From Anaerolineales bacterium (lineage in GTDB: Bacteria; Chloroflexota; Anaerolineae; Anaerolineales; UBA11657), in NCBI GenBank assembly GCA_947503585.1, contig CANNEJ010000131.1, positions 1 to 5,246 of the forward strand: a stretch of 5,246 bases of DNA, read 5' to 3'. Below the pieces are notes generated by a model that saw nothing but the letters and a program-made list of their open reading frames with translations, made no database searches and was not told the DNA's origin. A program made the translations under genes and the position numbers. Position 1 is the stretch's first letter. Each line of letters starts with the position of its first letter. Shown piece after piece: positions 1 to 5,246 of the stretch.

Positions 1-2
1 AT

Positions 3-2936
3 ACACAAAATAGCGAGCTGATTACCCGGCTCGGAAACTGCTGCCTCGAACTTGGCCAGCCTGCCGCTGCGATTGCTGTATTGGCGCCCGCCGCCGAGAA
101 CAATCTAGATGACGCCGGATTGCAGTCCGCGATTGGCGCGGCCTACGCCGCAACCGGTCTGTGGGAGGAGGCGCTGCTATCCTTCGAGCAGGCATTGCGC
201 ACAGCGCCGCAAGACGCGCAGTTACTGCGCTGGGCAGCCACCGCAGCTGCCGCAGTGCAACGCTATCCGCAAGCCATCGAAATATTACAGCAGGTCTTGC
301 AAGCCGAACCGGACAACGCCGAGTTTCAGGCACTGCTGGGGCGCTGCTTGGAAGCCACCGGAGAGAAAGCCGCTGCCCATACCGCCTATTTGCGTGCAGC
401 CGACCTCGCACCTCACGACGCAAAACATCTGGTGGTGCTCGGGGACAGCTGGCTTGGCACTGGATCACAACCGCTTGCAATAGCTGCGTATGAACGGGCA
501 GCCCTCGCGGCGCCGCGCAATCCCGCGGTCTTGGTGACACTTGCAGAGGCGCAGCTCAATGCTGGCAACACGCAAGCAGCCATCGAGACCTTTACCAGTG
601 CCGCCACTGCCTGCACTAACGACGAACATACCGGGCTGCACGCCAAGTGCCTGCGCCGCATTGCAGAATCCTGGGCGGCGCTTGGCAACAATGACCGCGC
701 CCTTGACGCATGGAAGGCCGCCGCTGAAACTTTTCCGACGGACGCTGCGATCCACTCCGCCTTGGGCAACAGCTTGATGGCCGTGGGCAGGGCAGCCGAC
801 AGCCAGGCCGCACACGCAACCGCAGCCAGATTGGAGCGCACCCAACCAATCCATCTATTGGCCGCTGCCAAGGCGGCAATTGCAGCCGGCGACAGCGCTG
901 CGTCAAATATATTTGCACAACAAGCGGCAAACCTGCCACTCGAGCAGCCGGAAGAACTCGGCACCCTTGGACACCTGCACCACCAGTTGGGCGATGTGCA
1001 AAAGGCCCTGGAGTTCCATCACCGCGCTTGCGCTGCGGCCGGAGACAACCCAGGCAGCCGCGCCACACTGGCCCTGGCTTTGGCAGATGCCGGAGAATTT
1101 GCCGAGTGCACCAGCACTGCGCGCGATCTGCTTGCCCTGCCCGAAATTCCAACCGGAGTGCTGCTAAAGACTGCCAGCGCCCTGCTCCGTGCCGGCGACG
1201 CAACCAACGCGATGCGCGCCTTCGAAACCTTGGCAGCGGGAATCGATGCTGATGGCACGCTTGTGATGCAAGCGGTGGCCGAAATTCTGGCCCATCTGGA
1301 AGCCGCACATGACGAGTGCACCGCACTGAGTGCAATGGAGCAGCCGGACCTCTCAGCGCTCACTGCATTTGCACAGCGCGCAGCCAATCGTGCCCAGGTA
1401 CTTGGCGCGGACACCGGGCTGGTCCACGCGGCGCTTGGACGCCTGCAAACGCTATCCCCAGACCCCACGAGTGCAATCCCCACTTTGGAACGCAGCCTGC
1501 AAACCCGCTACGCGCCTGAAGTTGCCTGCGCACTGGCTGGCGCAAAAGTTGCTGCCGGTGACACTGCAGCTGCAGTTCAATTACTGGATGCAGTTCTGAC
1601 CACAAACGCACACCACCCGCGCGCGCTAATGCTGCTGGCGCGCTGCGCAGCAAGTACCGGAGACTTCGAAAGCACTGCTGCCAGCATAATTGCAGCGGCT
1701 TCCCATCCAGCCCACAACGCATTGGCACATTTCCAATTTGCGCTTGCGCATCTGCACTTGGATGCAACCCCGGACTGTATCGCCCAACTTGAACAAGCAC
1801 TGCGCCTTGCGCCCGAACACGCCGGGTGGCACTTCCATCTCGCGTTGCAGCAGGAAAGTATTGGCGAGCATCAGGCCGCGCTGGCACACTACCAGCAAGC
1901 GGTGCATCTCGGGCGCCAGCAACAGCTACACGCCCGCCGCCTCGCTGCGTTCACTGCCCGGCTTGCAGCAGCCGCGCAAACCGACGGCGATTTGGCCACA
2001 GCGCGCCGCGAATATTTGAAAGCCCTAAGCCTGATGCCCGGTATTGCTGCCTGGTGGGTAGCCGCCGGCAGCGCAGCGCTGGGCATGCAAGACACCACGG
2101 CGGCCGCACAAGATTTTGAAAAAGCCATCGCACTGGATCCGCTTGCGGCAGCCCCGCATGTGGGCTGCATGCAGGCAATGCTGGCCGACGGGGACATGGC
2201 CGCTGCGGAACGCCACGCGCTTACAGCAATTAAAATCGCTCCATCAAACACCGAAGCACTACTCGCGCTTGGCGGCCTTTTTGCCGCGCGTGGCGCACAC
2301 AATAACGCGCTGCAGGTTCTCGACCAGGCCCTGAGCTTCAACCCGCAATCTGCGCCAATCCAGATTGCCAAGGCACGCGTACTTGCCCAGGCCGGGCGCC
2401 CACTCCCGGCGCTGGAGTTATTGACGCCACATCTTGGCGATGCATGCAATGATGCTGGCGTATGGGCTTTTGCTGGCGAGCTATACGCCGGGCAGGAACT
2501 ATTCCCGGAGAGCATCGCTGCCTACGAACACACGACAGAAATTATGCCGCTGGACTTCACCCATCAGCTCCGGCTGGGCCAGCTGTGCCGCATCGGTGGC
2601 CAACCGGACAAGGCCATAACAAACCTGGAAAGAGCACAAACACTGGCCGCCGCCAGCTCCGAGCAGGCAGCCGTCCTCACCGAGGCAGGGCTCGTGTTTG
2701 AAGCGCGCCGCCAGTACGACCGCGCCTTTAAATCATTTTCGCAGGCAATTGAATGTGCCCCGCAGCAACCCGACAACTATTTCCGCGCCGGGCTGGCACT
2801 AAAAGGACTGAAGGACTACGCCGAGGCGCTCACGATGTTTCAAAAGGCGGTGACACTGGACCCCAAACACCGCGAAGCACACCGCCAGCTCGCAACAGTT
2901 TCGGCACTCGGCTTGATGAGCACCGTGCCCGCCTGA
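3..2936 (+). CDS. Giant Ala-rich tetratricopeptide-repeat (TPR) protein, 5'-truncated by the window edge
   Basis: The frame is open from the first complete codon (position 3) to a TGA at 2934-2936, giving 977 visible residues; the true start is outside the window. A TTG at 81 could be read as a start, but the 26 codons before it already encode a TPR hairpin (around LGNCCLELG), so it is internal. I can divide the protein into about 27 units of mostly exactly 34 residues, each following the TPR pattern of small and aromatic positions (for example SFEQALRTAP near 180, DFEKAIALDP at 2112-2141, MFQKAVTLDP near 2835-2864), and a last helix that probably caps the solenoid. The units around 1250-1500 are the least regular. 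Alanine is very common: 27 of the 100 residues after codon 81. No catalytic motif or membrane segment is visible. TPR solenoids bind proteins or peptides, so a scaffold role is likely, but the partner is unknown. The downstream gene is convergent, so it does not belong to this transcript. Confidence 0.93.
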   Translation, partial: TQNSELITRLGNCCLELGQPAAAIAVLAPAAENNLDDAGLQSAIGAAYAATGLWEEALLSFEQALRTAPQDAQLLRWAATAAAAVQRYPQAIEILQQVLQAEPDNAEFQALLGRCLEATGEKAAAHTAYLRAADLAPHDAKHLVVLGDSWLGTGSQPLAIAAYERAALAAPRNPAVLVTLAEAQLNAGNTQAAIETFTSAATACTNDEHTGLHAKCLRRIAESWAALGNNDRALDAWKAAAETFPTDAAIHSALGNSLMAVGRAADSQAAHATAARLERTQPIHLLAAAKAAIAAGDSAASNIFAQQAANLPLEQPEELGTLGHLHHQLGDVQKALEFHHRACAAAGDNPGSRATLALALADAGEFAECTSTARDLLALPEIPTGVLLKTASALLRAGDATNAMRAFETLAAGIDADGTLVMQAVAEILAHLEAAHDECTALSAMEQPDLSALTAFAQRAANRAQVLGADTGLVHAALGRLQTLSPDPTSAIPTLERSLQTRYAPEVACALAGAKVAAGDTAAAVQLLDAVLTTNAHHPRALMLLARCAASTGDFESTAASIIAAASHPAHNALAHFQFALAHLHLDATPDCIAQLEQALRLAPEHAGWHFHLALQQESIGEHQAALAHYQQAVHLGRQQQLHARRLAAFTARLAAAAQTDGDLATARREYLKALSLMPGIAAWWVAAGSAALGMQDTTAAAQDFEKAIALDPLAAAPHVGCMQAMLADGDMAAAERHALTAIKIAPSNTEALLALGGLFAARGAHNNALQVLDQALSFNPQSAPIQIAKARVLAQAGRPLPALELLTPHLGDACNDAGVWAFAGELYAGQELFPESIAAYEHTTEIMPLDFTHQLRLGQLCRIGGQPDKAITNLERAQTLAAASSEQAAVLTEAGLVFEARRQYDRAFKSFSQAIECAPQQPDNYFRAGLALKGLKDYAEALTMFQKAVTLDPKHREAHRQLATVSALGLMSTVPA

Positions 2937-2947
2937 CGGCATTCGAG
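2937..2947. other. 11-bp convergent junction between two stop codons
   Basis: The TPR gene ends with TGA at 2934-2936 (+ strand) and the LysM/carbonic anhydrase gene ends with TAA at 2950-2948 (- strand). Only 11 bp separate them, and no GC-rich hairpin followed by a T-run fits in the gap. Transcription of each gene must therefore end inside, or run antisense into, the other gene, or stop by a factor-dependent route. A 5-bp inverted repeat (GTTAC-TTT-GTAAC, 2947-2959) overlaps the anhydrase stop codon but is too weak to call a terminator. Confidence 0.75.
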
Positions 2948-4258
2948 TTACTTTGTAACGCTGGTGTCTTGCAGCAGGAAGCGCACACCGCGCGGTTGCG
3001 GCGGCCGGTTGGTGCCGGTGTAAACGGCGGTGTAAGCAGCTATCTGAGCCGTATCCAGTTCCATCGGTGTTGTGAGCAGGATCCAGCGCACGCCCTCGCT
3101 GCACGGCGGCGTAGTGAGCGAACCCGGATACCGATAAGCACGCCGGTCAGCAGGCAGTAATTGCGCCAGATCCACCGGCGCAGGAAGATCGTGCGCAACA
3201 TCGACGTCAGTCGGCACACTGGTCAGCACCGGTGCCAGTCCGGCGCTCGCCGCGCCCGGTTGCAGCAGCACGCCCACCACCGCCAGTCCGCCGCCCGCAT
3301 TCTTATGCACCAGGTGCAGCTCCATTGCAAAGCTGGCACCCGCAATTGTGTGCTCGCTGGGTGCATGAAAGTGAAATTGCAGCAGCTCGTGCAAGATGCC
3401 ATCCACCACTATCGTGTTTCCGTTTCCAGCAGCAAAATTTACCTGGATCGTGTGCCCGTTGTTAATGATCTTGCCCGGTGTGGCTGCATACTTAAATATT
3501 ATGTCCGTGAGGCCCATCTTTAGCGGGTTGACCACATCAATGGGTGACTGCTCAATGCCGCTGTCACACAGCTTGTAGTCCGGCGACAGGCTTCCCCAAC
3601 GCGTTGGGCCGCCTTCGCCGACGTAAGCCCAAGGCACGGCCGAGCCGTGTCCCGCTATTGCCGGTGCCGCTGCTGCGGCAGTTGTTGGCACAGGCGCTGC
3701 AGCCTGCGCCGGAACCACAGTCGGTGCCGGAGCAGCAGTGGTGGGCGGCGCCTTCACCACAGGCGCAACCGGAACCAAAGGCTTGGCTGCAGTCGGAATT
3801 GCAGCAGCCACCGCCGGTACTCCGGGGATCATCATGCGCTGCCCGACCCGAATATTCGTGCCGGTAAAACCATTTGCGGCCTGGAGCGCAGCCACACTAA
3901 TTCCAGCGCGGGTCGCAATCTTGAAGAGGGTATCACCCTTCTGCACCCTGTAAGCCGTGGCCTTTGACCCGCCGGCTGCCGGCACAGCTGCGGGGCTGGT
4001 GGCATTAGCAATTACACCGGCGCGATTAGGCACTTTGAGCAATTGCCCGGGCTGCAGTACTGTGGACACCAGCCGGTTGAGCGCAACAAGCTGGGGCACT
4101 GTAGTGCCAAATTTTCGAGCGATCGCGGTTAGACCATCCCCCACCTGCACAACATACACCGTCTCACCCTCAGCTGTGGCAGCAGAAGGCGTCACCACTG
4201 ACCAGATCCCGGCTGCCCAGATGCAAGCCAGCGCTAGCAATGTATATAATCGTCTCAT
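2948..4258 (-). CDS. Exported LysM-LysM-alpha-carbonic anhydrase fusion protein
   Basis: The protein is 436 residues from the ATG at 4258-4256. Residues 1-29 form a signal peptide (MRR, a hydrophobic core, then an Ala-Thr-Ala signal peptidase I site before Glu30). Two LysM domains follow at about 34-77 (VQVGDGLTAIARKFG) and 102-145 (VQKGDTLFKIATRAG). A Pro/Ala/Thr/Val linker covers about 146-208. The rest, about 209-431, is an alpha-class carbonic anhydrase, which interconverts CO2 and bicarbonate. The expected zinc ligands are His296 and His298 (FHFHAPSEH) and His315 (ELHLVH). Glu302 and Thr382 (SLTTPP) match the gatekeeper pair, His269 (NNGH) matches the proton-shuttle His64 of human CA II, and Cys231 and Cys386 match the disulfide of bacterial enzymes. 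It therefore looks catalytically competent. LysM domains bind peptidoglycan or related GlcNAc polymers, so the enzyme probably sits at the cell wall. The ATG was preferred to an upstream in-frame TTG at 4333 because it puts the signal peptide at the N-terminus and has a GGAG nine bases ahead. Confidence 0.95.
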   Translation of the reverse strand: MRRLYTLLALACIWAAGIWSVVTPSAATAEGETVYVVQVGDGLTAIARKFGTTVPQLVALNRLVSTVLQPGQLLKVPNRAGVIANATSPAAVPAAGGSKATAYRVQKGDTLFKIATRAGISVAALQAANGFTGTNIRVGQRMMIPGVPAVAAAIPTAAKPLVPVAPVVKAPPTTAAPAPTVVPAQAAAPVPTTAAAAAPAIAGHGSAVPWAYVGEGGPTRWGSLSPDYKLCDSGIEQSPIDVVNPLKMGLTDIIFKYAATPGKIINNGHTIQVNFAAGNGNTIVVDGILHELLQFHFHAPSEHTIAGASFAMELHLVHKNAGGGLAVVGVLLQPGAASAGLAPVLTSVPTDVDVAHDLPAPVDLAQLLPADRRAYRYPGSLTTPPCSEGVRWILLTTPMELDTAQIAAYTAVYTGTNRPPQPRGVRFLLQDTSVTK

Positions 4259-4259
4259 C

Positions 4260-4277
4260 CCGCGAAGCTCCGCGAAG
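4260..4277 (-). repeat. 8-bp direct repeat CTTCGCGG, period 10, in the 5' leader
   Basis: On the minus strand CTTCGCGG occurs at 4277-4270 and again at 4267-4260, separated by AG and ending one base before the ATG at 4258. The same stretch can form a small stem of CGCG with CGCG around a six-base loop that contains most of the GGAG ribosome-binding site. The repeat is exact, but a function is only a guess; in GC-rich DNA it may be a chance or slippage product. Confidence 0.5.
4268..4271 (-). promoter_or_regulatory. Shine-Dalgarno GGAG for the LysM/carbonic anhydrase gene
   Basis: On the minus strand GGAG lies nine bases before the ATG at 4258. It supports the ATG over the TTG at 4333, which has no such motif. 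It lies between and partly overlaps the two copies of an 8-bp direct repeat, and it could be partly paired in a short CGCG/CGCG stem. Confidence 0.55.
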
Positions 4278-4296
4278 TTAATAGTTGCCGCTGCAC

Positions 4297-4315
4297 TACT
4301 CACTCTTAATGAGTA
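4297..4315. repeat. Inverted repeat TACTCA-N7-TGAGTA upstream of the carbonic anhydrase gene
   Basis: A perfect 6-bp inverted repeat with a 7-bp AT-rich centre lies 39 bp upstream of the ATG at 4258, in the 87-bp gap after the AlbA_2 gene. Its size and place suit an operator for a dimeric regulator or a short RNA hairpin. It is not followed by a T-run, so it does not look like an intrinsic terminator. An alternative overlapping pairing (ACTC with GAGT, 4302-4314) also exists. No regulator is encoded nearby. Confidence 0.4.
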
Positions 4316-4345
4316 TTCACCGGCGCTGATCAAACGAGAACTGGC

Positions 4346-5246
4346 CTACTCCTCAAGGCCCACCACCTGCTTCCATGCCCCGCGAATACCGTCCTCGTTC
4401 ACGCCATAATAAATGCGCAAACCGTGCGGCGTGCGCTGGCACAAATCGTAGCGCGCACTTTCGCCCTTGGTCGTCTTCTTCACGAGCCCCAGCTCTCCGT
4501 GCCAGACCACCTGCGCGCGCTCCAATTGCGGATCACTCTCGCAGGATGTGACCGCGTAGTGCCACAAGCGCCGCGCAGAGCTGCGCGTAACATTCTTAAC
4601 TACGTTGCCGTTGCGCAGATCACGCATCACGTGGTACTTGATGCCATCCCGCTCCTCAGTTTCAAGTACCTCAACGCCAGTGCCGGGTGCCTTCACCGGC
4701 TCCGGGTTGCCCGCAACCGCCGGCGCACCGAGCGGGTCCGCGGACAAAACGGGCGAAGGTGCGGTCAATGCAACCGGAGCCGCAACGGCTTCACGCTGGC
4801 GCAATACCAGCTGCACAATTTCGTCCCGCACCGCCAACGAGGTCTCAGCCTCATCCCGCACATAGATGAGGTTCTCATCGATTGCATATGGCGGATCACC
4901 GGCGCGCGGCACAGCAATTCGGACCACCTGCTTGCCCTGTGAGAGCAGCGTATCCAGCGTGCACTCCAGCTTGGGCGTAATTCGCCGGCCGATATCGCGC
5001 TGCATCGCCTCGATCACTTTTTCCGGCTGCTGTATGCCAATCGGCTTCTCGCGCGGGTCGCGGCTCACCCCCAGATAAATCACACCGCCGTTGGTGTTGG
5101 CAAGCGCCCCGACATCGCAAATTACCGCGTTCCAAAATCCACCGCGCTCGGAAATTTTGTCGTGAAACTCCTGCACGATGCTCGAGCCTTCTGTGCGTGC
5201 GCCCTGCAAAAAGTCCACGCCGGGCCCGACACCCTGGTACGGCCGC
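4346..5246 (-). CDS. AlbA_2 (Schlafen-fold) putative nucleic-acid-binding protein, 5'-truncated by the window edge
   Basis: The frame runs from the right edge to a TAG at 4348-4346; 300 codons are visible. A GTG at 5218 could serve as a start, but the frame stays open to the edge (reading RPYQGVGPG) and the GTG has no good ribosome-binding site, so the real start is probably outside. Counting from that GTG, about residues 10-140 match the AlbA_2/Schlafen AlbA domain: EGSSIVQEFHDK in place of the usual ExxxxEFK motif, then ALANTNGGVIYLGV (the typical FANTxGG-G-V core), and IYVRDEAETSLAVRDEI (the typical YxRxGxxTxxAxxxEI end). A Pro/Ala linker covers about 141-182. Residues 183-290 form a second, compact region rich in Trp, Tyr and Arg (SSARRLWHYA, VVWHGELGL, GLRIYYGVNEDGI) that I cannot assign to a named family. 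AlbA_2 proteins are thought to bind DNA or RNA, and some Schlafens cleave tRNA; activity here is unproven. It lies 87 bp upstream of the LysM/anhydrase gene on the same strand. Confidence 0.85.
   Translation of the reverse strand, partial: RPYQGVGPGVDFLQGARTEGSSIVQEFHDKISERGGFWNAVICDVGALANTNGGVIYLGVSRDPREKPIGIQQPEKVIEAMQRDIGRRITPKLECTLDTLLSQGKQVVRIAVPRAGDPPYAIDENLIYVRDEAETSLAVRDEIVQLVLRQREAVAAPVALTAPSPVLSADPLGAPAVAGNPEPVKAPGTGVEVLETEERDGIKYHVMRDLRNGNVVKNVTRSSARRLWHYAVTSCESDPQLERAQVVWHGELGLVKKTTKGESARYDLCQRTPHGLRIYYGVNEDGIRGAWKQVVGLEE

Larger units (their letters stand above)
4259..4345 (-). promoter_or_regulatory. 87-bp intergenic gap, possible promoter for the LysM/carbonic anhydrase gene
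   Basis: This is the only non-coding stretch of any size. It is more AT-rich than the genes around it, especially at 4278-4317. A poor -10-like TATTAA lies at 4283-4278 on the minus strand (four of six matches to TATAAT), without a convincing -35 at normal spacing. A weak TTGATC lies further upstream, near 4333. The gap could carry a promoter for the anhydrase gene, or simply be the spacer in a two-gene transcript starting upstream of the AlbA_2 gene. Confidence 0.3.

Noticed and set aside
22..1335. Long minus-strand open frames opposite the TPR gene (172, 183 and 239 codons)
   Set aside because: Their translations are Arg/Pro/Cys/Ala-rich with no family resemblance, as expected opposite a GC-rich, Ala-rich gene. 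The plus-strand TPR frame explains the region fully.
1360..2515. Further minus-strand open frames (175 and 208 codons) opposite the TPR gene
   Set aside because: They are low-complexity Ala/Ser/Arg translations that overlap each other and the clear TPR frame; no ribosome-binding site or domain supports them.
2947..2959. GTTAC-TTT-GTAAC hairpin as a terminator
   Set aside because: The stem is only 5 bp with a 3-base loop, is AT-rich, lacks a T-run and overlaps the anhydrase stop codon.
3635..3823. Repetitive Ala/Pro/Val/Thr coding stretch as a DNA repeat array
   Set aside because: The repetition is at the level of amino-acid composition in an inter-domain linker; no regular DNA unit is visible.
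4211..4258. Lipoprotein signal (LALAC) in the anhydrase signal peptide
   Set aside because: The Cys is at residue 12, too early for a normal hydrophobic core, and the residues before it do not fit the lipobox. The Ala-Thr-Ala site at 27-29 fits signal peptidase I better.
4259..4333. TTG at 4333 as the start of the LysM/carbonic anhydrase protein
   Set aside because: It adds 25 residues in front of the signal peptide, has no ribosome-binding site, and would leave the MRR plus hydrophobic core internal.
3957..4409. Plus-strand open frame of 150 codons across the intergenic gap
   Set aside because: It mostly lies antisense to the LysM region of the anhydrase gene and shows no motif; its length is explained by base composition.
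4424..4942. Plus-strand open frame of 172 codons opposite the AlbA_2 gene
   Set aside because: It is antisense to a clear conserved domain and has no recognisable features.

Overview
The window holds three protein-coding genes that fill almost all of it. It is GC-rich (about 60% by eye) and tightly packed. I see no RNA genes, insertion sequences, CRISPR arrays or phage genes. The protein style (a very long Ala-rich TPR protein, a LysM plus carbonic anhydrase exported protein, and an AlbA_2/Schlafen-type protein with a distinctive C-terminal region) reminds me most of Chloroflexota of the Anaerolineae/Caldilineae type. That placement is from memory of the families and is tentative; no marker gene here confirms it.

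Layout. Left part (window edge to 2936, + strand): the C-terminal 977 residues of a giant tetratricopeptide-repeat protein whose start lies outside the window. It reads as about 27 near-continuous 34-residue helical-hairpin units and has no visible enzymatic domain. Middle (4258 to 2948, - strand): an exported protein with a signal peptide, two LysM domains, a Pro/Ala/Thr/Val linker and a complete alpha-class carbonic anhydrase with all the catalytic residues I can check. It converges on the TPR gene with only 11 bp between the two stop codons. Right part (window edge to 4346, - strand): the C-terminal 300 residues of an AlbA_2 (Schlafen-fold) protein followed by an unassigned, apparently structured C-terminal domain; its start also lies outside the window.

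The 87-bp gap between the AlbA_2 gene and the LysM/anhydrase gene contains a 6-bp inverted repeat (TACTCA-N7-TGAGTA) and, just before the anhydrase start codon, an 8-bp direct repeat that overlaps the likely Shine-Dalgarno sequence. The two minus-strand genes could be co-transcribed, or the gap could hold a separate promoter; the sequence does not settle this.

There is no clear functional link among the three genes. The most notable item is the exported carbonic anhydrase fused to cell-wall-binding LysM domains, which would place CO2/bicarbonate interconversion at the cell envelope. I do not see evidence of a new multi-gene system in the window.
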